From Arundinibacter roseus (GTDB taxonomy: Bacteria > Bacteroidota > Bacteroidia > Cytophagales > Spirosomataceae), in the NCBI RefSeq assembly GCF_004348825.1, contig NZ_SMJU01000014.1, forward strand, positions 78,205-142,204: a stretch of 64,000 nt of DNA, in the 5' to 3' direction. Made by a program: the position numbers and the translations under genes. This document shows positions 26,033-34,671 of this stretch, piece by piece. The stretch's first letter is position 1. Every line of letters starts with the position of its first letter. A model generated the notes under the pieces. That model worked only from the letters and a program-made list of their open reading frames with translations, ran no database searches and was not told where the DNA came from.

Positions 26033-27490
26033 TTACTTCCCTGCTTTTGCTTTGACGGCGGTTGTTGTTTCAGGATGTGTTCTGAGATAAAAGTTAAAAA
26101 AATCATCCAATTGCTCCACCGGCATACGGCGGGCAATTATCTTTTTCTTTTTATCGAGCACATAAATCGACGGTGTTGCAAAGACATCAAACTGCGAGCG
26201 GTAGTCGGTTCTGAACGTAAAATCGTAGCCGTGTGTGAGCTCTTCGAGTTTATAATCCTGAATATATTTTTTCCAATCCTCTGGGCTTTGGTCTGTGGCA
26301 ATCGCAAGCACTTTTACGTTCTTGCTTTTATTGGCGTCATAAAATTCCTTCAATTTGGGTGCGGCTTCTTTACAGTGCCCACACGTAGGCGAATAAAAAA
26401 ACAGCACCGTATAATCAGCATTGATTCCGTAAATACTCACCGGCTTGCGAGTCGGGTCTGAAAGCGCCAAATCAGGCATTATTTTATCGACAAGCATAGG
26501 TTTCATGGTCGCTACCCGCTCGCCAATGCGGCGTTTGGCATCGTCGGATACTTCCATTTTCCCGGACAGATAGTATTTTTCAGCCATGTGCACAAATACT
26601 CCTTCTGTACCAACAACTTTCGGATTTTCGTATTCGCTGGATACATAGTAAATAATGTAGGAACGCAGTTCTTCATTATCACCAACTTTTGCCACCAATG
26701 CATCAACATCTTTATTGATAGAATCCGGCACCTGCACGATTAGGTCTTTGACGTAGCGGTCAAGTTTGGGCTTCAAAAACGGCGCCCGCAGGAGGCGTTC
26801 ATCGGTCAGGTCAAAGTTGTCCCAAAAATGAGCTTTATAATAATTAAAAACCCAAAGCGAATCTTTCCGGCCATTTGGCAAAGTAGGGGCTTCCGGAATT
26901 TCGGGTTCAGCGGAGGCTTTGAGCAGCTTAGCTGTAAAGGTGGTTTTATTTTCTTCAATAAATTTTTTACGATACGCATTAAACTGCTGTTGCGCTTCAT
27001 TCATTTTCTTTGAAACAAGCGCTGTACTCACATTGTCCGTCTTCAATTTTCTTTCCAGATTGAGCGCTTCCATTTCTTCCATAATGCCCCGAAGCTCTTT
27101 TTGATACTCATAAAAAATCCGGTTTTCTTCCGAACCTTTAACAACCATGTTATTGACGATTGTAACGGTATCAGTTGCCAGAGAAAAATCTGTCTCGGTT
27201 CCTGAATATACCACTTCGATCCAGCGTTTTTGGCCGGGGAGCAGAATCAGGTACAGCCCACCGGGAAGCGGCTTGGTATCTTCAAAAACCAGCATTCCGT
27301 CAGCGTTGGTCTGTGCGGTATCTTTGGCAAGAAACTGTTGATTACTGTAATTATAGTGTCCCAAAATACAGGTTGCGTTTGAAAGCCCGCTCAGTGTAGC
27401 CTCAATGCGATACCCCTGCGCACTTGCAGACAATACTGAAATAAAAGCCAATAACACGGTACAAACCGTAGTGCTTATTCCTTTTTTCAT
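26033..27490 (-). CDS. DUF5106 / thioredoxin-like periplasmic protein
   Basis: A 485-residue exported protein (signal peptide of about 25 residues ending SASAQG). In order: an N-terminal DUF4369-like beta domain (about 28-135); a helical linker; a DUF5106-type middle region (about 190-330); and a C-terminal TlpA/AhpC-like thioredoxin domain with active site CGHC near residue 368 (FFYSPTCGHCKEAAP) and the cis-Pro segment ATPSIYVLD. This layout is common in Bacteroidota periplasmic thiol-disulfide oxidoreductases, thought to reduce or isomerise disulfides or act in cytochrome maturation; the partner is unknown here. It shares an upstream region with the divergent ydcF-like gene. Confidence 0.87.
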   Translation of the reverse strand: MKKGISTTVCTVLLAFISVLSASAQGYRIEATLSGLSNATCILGHYNYSNQQFLAKDTAQTNADGMLVFEDTKPLPGGLYLILLPGQKRWIEVVYSGTETDFSLATDTVTIVNNMVVKGSEENRIFYEYQKELRGIMEEMEALNLERKLKTDNVSTALVSKKMNEAQQQFNAYRKKFIEENKTTFTAKLLKASAEPEIPEAPTLPNGRKDSLWVFNYYKAHFWDNFDLTDERLLRAPFLKPKLDRYVKDLIVQVPDSINKDVDALVAKVGDNEELRSYIIYYVSSEYENPKVVGTEGVFVHMAEKYYLSGKMEVSDDAKRRIGERVATMKPMLVDKIMPDLALSDPTRKPVSIYGINADYTVLFFYSPTCGHCKEAAPKLKEFYDANKSKNVKVLAIATDQSPEDWKKYIQDYKLEELTHGYDFTFRTDYRSQFDVFATPSIYVLDKKKKIIARRMPVEQLDDFFNFYLRTHPETTTAVKAKAGK

Positions 27491-27562
27491 ATTTTTACTT
27501 ATTCAATGATTTTCCTGCAAAATTAACTTCAAAACGATAGAATCGTACTTACCTATACCCGA

Positions 27563-28339
27563 ATGTTTTTTTTTCTTTCCAAGACGCTTGATTTTTTCCT
27601 GATGCCCATTGGGTTCATTTCGGCCTTGCTTATTTATGCCTATTTTACCAAAAACCGTGCCTATTCGCGTCGGACAATTTTGGGCATAGCGCTGCTTTTG
27701 TATGTGTTATGCAATACATTTTTGGTCAATAAAGCCTTACTGTGGTGGGAATTTCCTCCCAAAAGTCAAACGGATTTGCCCGGCGTGTACGACGTAGGCA
27801 TCGTGCTGACAGGAGGCATGATCAGTATGCCTCAGCATCGGATGGATCATCCGGGACTTGGGGTGCATGCAGATCGTTTTTTTCAGGCTTTTTTATTGTA
27901 TAAATCGGGCAAAATCAAACGGATTTTAATCAGTGGAGCAGATCATCCACTAATTATGAAAAAAGGTCTGGACGATGCCAATCAGGCAGCGATGGTTTTG
28001 GAAAAGTGGGGCGTTCGCCGGCAGGATATTCTGCTGGAAAAAGCATCCCGAAATACGTATCAAAATGCTGTTAATTCGATACAGATTCTACAAAAGCAAT
28101 TTCCTGCTTCGAGTCGGTATGTACTCATTACTTCCTCTTTTCACCTGCGTCGGGCGTTGGGGTGTTTTCAGAAAGCAGGCTTGCAGCCGGATTTTTACCC
28201 GGCTGATGTGTACGGCACCACGCACAATCCAACGCTGAAAGACTATTTCCGTCCCGATCCGGATGTATTTGGGTATGCCCACTTACTGTGGCGGGAATGG
28301 GTTGGGTACGTAATTTATAAGATCGTAGGATATTGCTAG
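27563..28339 (+). CDS. YdcF/ElyC family protein (DUF218)
   Basis: A 258-residue protein with two N-terminal membrane helices (about 1-22 and 33-52) and a DUF218 domain at about 80-235. The domain shows VGIVLTGGM, the RILISGADHP strand, ASRNTYQNAVNS with conserved acidic and Asn residues, and LITSSFHLRRALGCFQKAGL. E. coli homologues ElyC/SanA/YdcF are tied to envelope and peptidoglycan precursor metabolism. The biochemical activity is not settled. ATG 27563 is the only sensible start. Confidence 0.85.
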   Translation: MFFFLSKTLDFFLMPIGFISALLIYAYFTKNRAYSRRTILGIALLLYVLCNTFLVNKALLWWEFPPKSQTDLPGVYDVGIVLTGGMISMPQHRMDHPGLGVHADRFFQAFLLYKSGKIKRILISGADHPLIMKKGLDDANQAAMVLEKWGVRRQDILLEKASRNTYQNAVNSIQILQKQFPASSRYVLITSSFHLRRALGCFQKAGLQPDFYPADVYGTTHNPTLKDYFRPDPDVFGYAHLLWREWVGYVIYKIVGYC

Positions 28340-28373
28340 CCTTAGCCCAAAACCTACGATTCGGGCTAAGGCT
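28338..28373. terminator. Hairpin between convergent ydcF-like and pfkA genes
   Basis: AGCCTTAGCCC (28338-28348) pairs perfectly with GGGCTAAGGCT (28363-28373). It overlaps the ydcF-like stop codon and has no clear T-run on either strand. Confidence 0.6.
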
Positions 28374-28386
28374 TAGTTGTATGGTA

Positions 28387-29361
28387 TTAAATGCTCAAAA
28401 TCCGAACCATCCGAAGCAAGTCTTCATTGATGGGTTTGGGCAATCGAATTGTATCTTCAAAAGGAGTATAAACAAGCTCATTATTAATAATCCCGGCCAT
28501 CACATTTTTTTGTCCGGCCATTAACCCTTCCAGGGCACCAAGGCCAAGGCGACTGGCCAAAATACGGTCCTGCGCAGAAGGTGAACCACCCCGTTGTGTA
28601 TGGCCGAGGGTTGTTACCCGAATATCTACATCTCCTTCTACCTGTTGCTTGATTTTTTCAGCGATTTGGGCAGCATTTCCTTCTTCATCTCCTTCGGCCA
28701 CCACTACAATAGACGAAGATTTGGAGCGGCTCCATCCCTGTTGCAGGGTGTCAATAACTTCTGAAATAGGTGTAAGTACTTCCGGTACCATCACCAGCTC
28801 TGCCCCACCGGCAATACCCGATTGAATGGCGATATAGCCGGAGTCTCGCCCCATTACTTCAATAAAAAAGATTCGGTCGTGCGAACTCGCCGTGTCCCGA
28901 ATGCGGTCAATGGCATCAAGCGCTGTGTTTACAGCCGTATCGTAGCCAATCGTGTAGTCGGTTCCGTACAAGTCATTATCAATAGTTCCTGGCGCTCCTA
29001 CGGTCGGAATGCCATACTCGCGCTGAAAAATCATGGCGCCCGTAAAAGTACCATTTCCACCAATAGCTACGAGCCCTTCGATGCCATGCGCCACGAGATT
29101 GTCATAGGCTTTTTTGCGGCCTTCGGGCGTCATAAACTCTTTACTTCTGGCTGATTTGAGGATCGTGCCTCCGCGCTGAACAATATTACTTACTGAATGC
29201 GAGGACATTTCAAAAAGCTCCCCGGCAATCATTCCATTATATCCTTTTCTAATTCCGAAAACTTCAATTCCATGATAAACGGCTCCCCGCACTACGGCTC
29301 TGATGCAGGCGTTCATACCGGGGGCATCTCCGCCGGAGGTAAATACAGCAATTCTTTTCAT
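28387..29361 (-). CDS. pfkA: ATP-dependent 6-phosphofructokinase
   Basis: A 324-residue enzyme that phosphorylates fructose 6-phosphate to fructose 1,6-bisphosphate, a control point of glycolysis. Family motifs are all present: FTSGGDAPGMNACIRAVVR at the ATP site, GTIDNDLYGTD with the catalytic Asp, and MGRDSGYIA for substrate binding. The length is that of the bacterial ATP-PFK group. The glycine of GGDAPGMN (rather than Asp at the PPi-discriminating site) favours ATP as donor. It is a single gene, convergent with the ydcF-like gene. Confidence 0.96.
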   Translation of the reverse strand: MKRIAVFTSGGDAPGMNACIRAVVRGAVYHGIEVFGIRKGYNGMIAGELFEMSSHSVSNIVQRGGTILKSARSKEFMTPEGRKKAYDNLVAHGIEGLVAIGGNGTFTGAMIFQREYGIPTVGAPGTIDNDLYGTDYTIGYDTAVNTALDAIDRIRDTASSHDRIFFIEVMGRDSGYIAIQSGIAGGAELVMVPEVLTPISEVIDTLQQGWSRSKSSSIVVVAEGDEEGNAAQIAEKIKQQVEGDVDIRVTTLGHTQRGGSPSAQDRILASRLGLGALEGLMAGQKNVMAGIINNELVYTPFEDTIRLPKPINEDLLRMVRILSI

Positions 29362-29546
29362 GTATGATGATTAAGTTAATACGACTACGAAAAATGAGGG
29401 TTATCTTTCAGAAAATTCTATCTTTCGACACATTAGCCGCAAATTTATTCGGTTATTTCTAAAAGTAGATGATTACGTATCGTTTTTTACGATAAAACCT
29501 CAACAGTTGCTGAGCGCTTTGTAGTTCAAACATACATCAATACTTC

Positions 29547-29554
29547 TATATTTG
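29547..29554 (+). promoter_or_regulatory. Candidate -7 box upstream of the YfhO-like gene
   Basis: TATATTTG matches TAnnTTTG exactly. The nearest TTTG upstream (29518-29521) lies 25 bp away, longer than the usual 19-21, so the assignment is weak. Confidence 0.35.
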
Positions 29555-29642
29555 TGGCAGTTAATCAAAATTTAACGTACAAGTAAACCTGCGGGGTCTT
29601 CCTCTGCAAGATTCATTCTGATCAAGTAGCTTTTTAATCTTC

Positions 29643-32120
29643 ATGAAACAATTAATTTCCTGGCAGCGCACGTGGCCGCATTTGGTGGCCCTTCTTGGCT
29701 TTGCAATTCTTTCTTTACTGTATGCATCACCTGTTCTTACGGGTAAACGTCTAAACCAATATGACGACGTTCAGGCCAAATCAGCGGCACAGGAAGTCAT
29801 AAAATACCACGAAGCTACCGGAGAATGGTCTGCCTGGACCAATAGCATGTTTGGTGGAATGCCCGCTTACCTGATTGCTACGGATTATCCTACAAGTATC
29901 TCGACGAAGCTCGGACGGGCGTTCAACGGTATTTTACCTGCTCCTGCCAACTACTTTCTAATCATCATGGCCTGTGCTTACCTGCTATTGGTAGTGTTGG
30001 GTGCCAATAGCTGGCTGGCGGCAATGGGCGCAATTGCCTACGCATTTGCCTCTTATCTGGTCACGAGCCTGGAAGCCGGGCACGTTTCCAAAATCCTGGC
30101 GCTTGCCTACGCACCGGGCGTTTTGGCAGGGGTTTTATTGGCCTTTCGTAAAAACTGGCTGACAGGCGCTGCCGTCACCGCCTTGTTTTTATCACTCGAA
30201 CTATATGCGAACCACATTCAAATCACCTATTACCTTGGCATTGGTGTAGTTGTACTCGTTGCGATGGAAAGTATTTCCTGGATTAAAAGTGGTAAAATCA
30301 AACCCCTCCTACTGGTTTTGGCAGGTTTGGGTATTTCGGCTGTATTTGCCCTGGGCACCCACTCTACCCGCCTCTGGAACGCCTACGACTACACCAAAGA
30401 AACTATTCGTGGGAAGTCCGAGCTTACACCCGCGCCAACAGCTTCTCCGCGCAGCAATCAGGATGGTTTAGATAAAGAATATGCGTTTCAATATAGTTAT
30501 GGAATTGCCGAAACCCTCACTTTCCTCATTCCTCACCTCTATGGCGGCCCCTCCGTTGGTTCACTGGACGAAAAATCTGAAACATATAAAACGCTGATAA
30601 ACAAAGGTGTAGATGCGGTCAACGCCCGCAATTTCACTCAGGCACTTCCCTTGTACTGGGGCACGCAATACAGCACTGGCGGTCCGGCTTATGCAGGTGC
30701 CATCATTTTCTTTTTGTTTATTCTGGGATTGTTTTTGGTAAAAGGCCCGCTTAAATGGTGGATTGCCGGGGTTACGGTTTTGTACATAGTCTGGGCCTGG
30801 GGCAAGAATCTTGCAGGTGTTAATTATCTGTTTTTTGACTATTTCCCCATGTTCAATAAATTCAGGGCCGTAACGATGGTGCTTTCACTGGCACACCTGC
30901 TAATGGTCATTTTGGCGGTGGCTACTATTCGGGATTTAGTTAAGAGAACCTGGAAGTTTGAAGAAATCAGCCGCCCCTTTCTTATTAGTCTGGGACTAAC
31001 CGCTGGACTGTGTCTGCTTTTCGCATTAATGCCCACTGTATTTTTTAGTTTCCGGGCAGAAAACGACCCGCAGTTTGTGGATAACATCGCACAAAGCAGT
31101 CAGAATCCGGCCTTTGCTCAGGAAATCATGCAGGCAATTGTGAAAGATCGGATCGGCATGATGCGCTCAGACGCTCTGCGAAGCGCATTTTTCATTCTGT
31201 TAGCGGCTATATTAATTTGGCTTTGGTTAAAAGAAAAAATCAAAGCAGGTATTCTTTATCCATCGCTAGTGCTCCTATTGGTAATTGATATGTTTGGAGT
31301 AAGCAAGCGGTACCTCAACGATGCCGACTTTATCAGCAAGCAAGCTGCCCTTTCCAAGCTATCCCCTTCACCGGCCGACGAACAGATTTTGCGTGATCCT
31401 GATCCAAATTACCGTGTACTCGATGTGCTGCGTAATACGTTCAATAATGCCGAAGCTTCAAATTTTCACAAGTCCATTGGTGGGTATCATGGTGCTAAAC
31501 TCCGGCGGTATCAGGAGCTTATCGAAAATCAGATTGCCAAACCAAATCCAAATCCGGGCATTCTGAACATGCTGAATACCAAATATATACTCACGCAGGA
31601 TCAACAGGGCAATCCCGTGGCACAGACCAATCCTGAGGCATTGGGCAACGCATGGTTTGTTGAAAAATTCAGCTTAGTACCCAACGCTGATGCAGAAATG
31701 AAAGCACTGGATTCAATTCAACCGGCACGGGAAGCTGTACTAGATCAGCGTTTTGCAGAAGCGTTGAATGGCTTGTCGATTCAGTCAGACTCAGCGGCCA
31801 CTATCCGTCTCACGAGCTATAAGCCAAACGAACTCGTTTATGAGACTACTGCTTCAAAGGAGCAATTAGCGGTATTTTCGGAGATCTACTACAACGTGCA
31901 TGACGATTGGCAGGTAACAATAGACGATCAATCGGCCCCGATGCTTCGGGCCAACTACGTGTTGAGGGCCCTGCGCGTTCCTGCCGGAAAGCACACGATC
32001 ACCTTCCGGTTTGAGCCAGTTTCAGTAAGTAAAGGACGAACCCTCGACCTGATCAGTTCTATACTTTTGATTGGATTGATACTAGGTGCGGTCATCATAG
32101 AAGCACGCAAAAAGTCGTGA
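29643..32120 (+). CDS. YfhO-family membrane protein
   Basis: An 825-residue polytopic protein. About 12-14 hydrophobic helices fill residues 15-560, then an extracytoplasmic region (about 570-790) and a last helix just before the C-terminus (LDLISSILLIGLILGAVIIEA). This is the layout of YfhO (PF09586), a GT-C-like family; the Bacillus member is needed for glycosylation of lipoteichoic acid. The charged loop after helix 1 (LNQYDDVQAKSAAQEV) carries the aspartates expected of a GT-C first loop. The actual sugar and acceptor are unknown. Confidence 0.8.
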   Translation: MKQLISWQRTWPHLVALLGFAILSLLYASPVLTGKRLNQYDDVQAKSAAQEVIKYHEATGEWSAWTNSMFGGMPAYLIATDYPTSISTKLGRAFNGILPAPANYFLIIMACAYLLLVVLGANSWLAAMGAIAYAFASYLVTSLEAGHVSKILALAYAPGVLAGVLLAFRKNWLTGAAVTALFLSLELYANHIQITYYLGIGVVVLVAMESISWIKSGKIKPLLLVLAGLGISAVFALGTHSTRLWNAYDYTKETIRGKSELTPAPTASPRSNQDGLDKEYAFQYSYGIAETLTFLIPHLYGGPSVGSLDEKSETYKTLINKGVDAVNARNFTQALPLYWGTQYSTGGPAYAGAIIFFLFILGLFLVKGPLKWWIAGVTVLYIVWAWGKNLAGVNYLFFDYFPMFNKFRAVTMVLSLAHLLMVILAVATIRDLVKRTWKFEEISRPFLISLGLTAGLCLLFALMPTVFFSFRAENDPQFVDNIAQSSQNPAFAQEIMQAIVKDRIGMMRSDALRSAFFILLAAILIWLWLKEKIKAGILYPSLVLLLVIDMFGVSKRYLNDADFISKQAALSKLSPSPADEQILRDPDPNYRVLDVLRNTFNNAEASNFHKSIGGYHGAKLRRYQELIENQIAKPNPNPGILNMLNTKYILTQDQQGNPVAQTNPEALGNAWFVEKFSLVPNADAEMKALDSIQPAREAVLDQRFAEALNGLSIQSDSAATIRLTSYKPNELVYETTASKEQLAVFSEIYYNVHDDWQVTIDDQSAPMLRANYVLRALRVPAGKHTITFRFEPVSVSKGRTLDLISSILLIGLILGAVIIEARKKS

Positions 32121-32134
32121 TAAATACGGCAAAG

Positions 32135-32160
32135 TGCCCGCTGAATTTGCGGGTATTTTT
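32135..32160 (+). terminator. Terminator of the YfhO-like gene
   Basis: CCCGC (32137-32141) pairs with GCGGG (32149-32153), with flanking weaker pairs and a following TATTTTT. Confidence 0.65.
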
Positions 32161-32218
32161 CAATGTTTTTTGTTAAAGTGACCTGTTGTTGGTCCGAGTC
32201 AATTTTAAAAATTGATAT

Positions 32219-32278
32219 AAAAATGGGGGTGAAATAAGTCATACAATTACAAGAACTGTATGACTTATTTCACCCCCA
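32219..32278 (-). terminator. Perfect 22-bp hairpin, terminator of the SusCD operon
   Basis: Two perfect 22-nt arms (32224-32245 and 32257-32278) with an 11-nt loop; the outer end is TGGGGGTGAAATAAG. On the minus strand a T5 tract follows, so it terminates the susC-susD-lipoprotein operon. Confidence 0.85.
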
Positions 32279-32303
32279 AACTATTAAAATTAATGAAGGC
32301 TGC

Positions 32304-32882
32304 TTATTCAGCTACATTTATACGGTAAAAGAAAGGCGAGCTGTAAAAAGGCCCACCTGTTATGTTAGCACCGGTATTCAAAGCATTGAAAGCACGGCCG
32401 TCAGTTAATTTCATCGTACCGCGAAACTCAAAACGGTCACCCGCCGAAATCTGATCAGCCGTTAAACCTACCGCAGTCAGGGCTTCCTGACCCGTTATGG
32501 TCATTGTTGCCCGTGGATAGCCGGTTACCGGATCCGCAGAAAACGTGGAGGCTGCAATCGTGCGAAACGCTTTATCCGCAACATTGTTTGTTCCATTGGC
32601 AGGAGTTGCATCTACAAATCGAATAACTAATTCATATTGAGCAAAATTAGCTCCTTTGCTTGGGGTAACCGCTTCGTGGACAAGTTCCAGCTTGGTACCT
32701 CCCAGGTTTGCTTTACTTACATTAAAGGTGGCATTATTGACTGGAAAAGGAGTCACTATACGCATATATCCTCCCTGCTCAAGATTAAACTCATCCAGCT
32801 TTTCTTCCGCAAGCGGAGACTCACAGCCCATGACCATAACCCCCAGCAACGCGACTAGTGATAATTGTTTGATGTATTTCAT
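32304..32882 (-). CDS. Small lipoprotein of the SusCD operon
   Basis: A 192-residue lipoprotein with signal peptide MKYIKQLSLVALLGVMVMGC; lipidation is at the Cys after VMG. The mature part is beta-rich and has no family I can name. It ends the susC-susD operon, 87 bp after susD, the place where SusE/SusF-like surface glycan-binding proteins are found; a surface binding role is therefore a reasonable guess. The frame extends three codons to a TTG, but ATG 32882 begins a canonical signal sequence. Confidence 0.65.
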   Translation of the reverse strand: MKYIKQLSLVALLGVMVMGCESPLAEEKLDEFNLEQGGYMRIVTPFPVNNATFNVSKANLGGTKLELVHEAVTPSKGANFAQYELVIRFVDATPANGTNNVADKAFRTIAASTFSADPVTGYPRATMTITGQEALTAVGLTADQISAGDRFEFRGTMKLTDGRAFNALNTGANITGGPFYSSPFFYRINVAE

Positions 32883-32969
32883 AGTAATCAAAATAAGAGT
32901 TAATTGATTAGCCCTCTCGTTTTACTCATGAATAAATCATAGACAAAACGAGAGGAATATACCATAATA

Positions 32970-34610
32970 TTAGCGAGTCAAACTAGCAGGATTGTTATCC
33001 CAAAAGACAGGCACAGTAACATTTGCTTTCTGTGTAGCCGTAGAATTACGGGTAACGAATGCCGTTGGGTAGTAGTAGGAACGGGCAAAAGCACCTGGAT
33101 TTGGATCAAGAGCAGGCTGTTGATTAGAAGGCTTACCTGTACGGCGGTACATGTTATATGCCTCAATACCATTGCCATGCAGAGCTACCCAATACTCAGT
33201 AGCTACTATATCCAAACGCTCATCATCTGTGGTGGCTGCATCGTATTTCGCCAGTATCATATTTACATACTTGGTTACCTCTTCATTCCAGGAAATACCT
33301 TTTGAGGCTTCAAAAGCAGTAATTTTTCCACCTTCGGTTGTTGCAAGACCCAATGCCCGAACATCGGCCATTGATTTTTCAATCCCTGATTTCAGCAGAG
33401 CTTTTACATCACCTGGTGTACCAAGGGTCAAGGCAGCTTCTGCCAACATGAAGTCCACAAAGGAACGCATCATGATGGGGTGAATTCCTGCACCGCCGGC
33501 ACCAACGCCTAATCCCACAGGAGCACTTGCATCATTGTCATACAAACCTCCGGCAGGATACAAACCCCATGCCGTACGCAGCAGTCCATCTGGTGGAATA
33601 CCCTCGTTGCTTAGGTGGTCACGTCCCCAATAGCCCGCTGAGGGAGAAGCAAGGCAAAACACATCACTTTCGGAGTAGTGGCTTGGCTTTTGGTTTGTAA
33701 TACACCGGAGTGCGTTAACATCCGTCGGATTTCTGGTGGTCTGACGGTAGAAATAGTACCGAATCCGTGGATCATTGGTAGCATACAAATGCCCCATGTA
33801 GGAATTCGACTGATAGTCTCCACCACCCGTTGGGCCATATTGACCGGCATATCGTGGGTGCCGCGTATCGGGATTCACCAAGTTAGAACCATACTTGAAA
33901 TTAAAGTTCTGAGCTGCGGTTGAAATCAGTTTGTTACCTGCAATAAGTGCAGCGATTCCTGAAGTAGAGCCCGCTTTATCCACCAAACGACGGTTCAATA
34001 ACGCTTTCAGCTTGATCGTATTTGCTACTCGTGTCCAGCTATCGGCATTACCGCCGTAGAACAAATCTCCACCGGGAGTGGCACGTGAGGTTGCAGCAAA
34101 ATCCTGTAACGCTTTATCAAGATCAGCGATCGCAGCAGTATAAACAGCTGCTCCTCCATCCACCTTAGGATTAAAATTTGCAGGATCAATAGCTTCTGAA
34201 TACGGCACATCACCAAAAGCGTCTACCAAATTCAGCAAAACAGACGCACGGATAGTACGTGCAATACCAGCGTGAACGAAAAACTCTGACGATTCTGCCA
34301 AGGGAATTAACGTCTTTACGTCAGTCATGATATTTGCATAGGCATTAGACCATGCACCATCAAAATTACCTGGACTTACAGCATTGTCATAAATTGCAGA
34401 ACCCTGGTTGAGCATTCGGGTTAAACGCATCCCGGGATTACTCATTTGGTTAAAGTGCCCTGCATAATCCAACTCAATCCGGCTGAGCAGGTAGTTCATA
34501 TCGGTGTTGTTGAGCGTTACCGCATTGGGGTTATCCAAGAGGTCTAACGAACAAGAACTTGCCAATACCGTCAGCATAGCCAACAAGGATATTTTAAGTT
34601 TTTGAATCAT
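32970..34610 (-). CDS. SusD/RagB family outer membrane lipoprotein
   Basis: A 546-residue SusD-like protein of the SusD-like_2 group. The signal peptide ends in LASSC with Cys20 lipidated. The N-terminal helical repeats start LDLLDNPNAVTLNNTDMNYLLSRIELDY, and a typical ATIRASVLLNLVDAFGDVPYSEA segment lies near residue 115. The C-terminus has the VALHGNGIEAYNMYRRTGKP helix common to the family. It caps the SusC channel and captures the substrate at the cell surface. It lies 61 bp downstream of susC. The substrate is unknown: no glycoside hydrolase, protease or sigma/anti-sigma pair is adjacent. Confidence 0.93.
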   Translation of the reverse strand: MIQKLKISLLAMLTVLASSCSLDLLDNPNAVTLNNTDMNYLLSRIELDYAGHFNQMSNPGMRLTRMLNQGSAIYDNAVSPGNFDGAWSNAYANIMTDVKTLIPLAESSEFFVHAGIARTIRASVLLNLVDAFGDVPYSEAIDPANFNPKVDGGAAVYTAAIADLDKALQDFAATSRATPGGDLFYGGNADSWTRVANTIKLKALLNRRLVDKAGSTSGIAALIAGNKLISTAAQNFNFKYGSNLVNPDTRHPRYAGQYGPTGGGDYQSNSYMGHLYATNDPRIRYYFYRQTTRNPTDVNALRCITNQKPSHYSESDVFCLASPSAGYWGRDHLSNEGIPPDGLLRTAWGLYPAGGLYDNDASAPVGLGVGAGGAGIHPIMMRSFVDFMLAEAALTLGTPGDVKALLKSGIEKSMADVRALGLATTEGGKITAFEASKGISWNEEVTKYVNMILAKYDAATTDDERLDIVATEYWVALHGNGIEAYNMYRRTGKPSNQQPALDPNPGAFARSYYYPTAFVTRNSTATQKANVTVPVFWDNNPASLTR

Positions 34611-34671
34611 ATCAATTACTAATTTTATTTGAAAAAATAGCGAACAATTAGATTAGGCTATTTGAACTGAT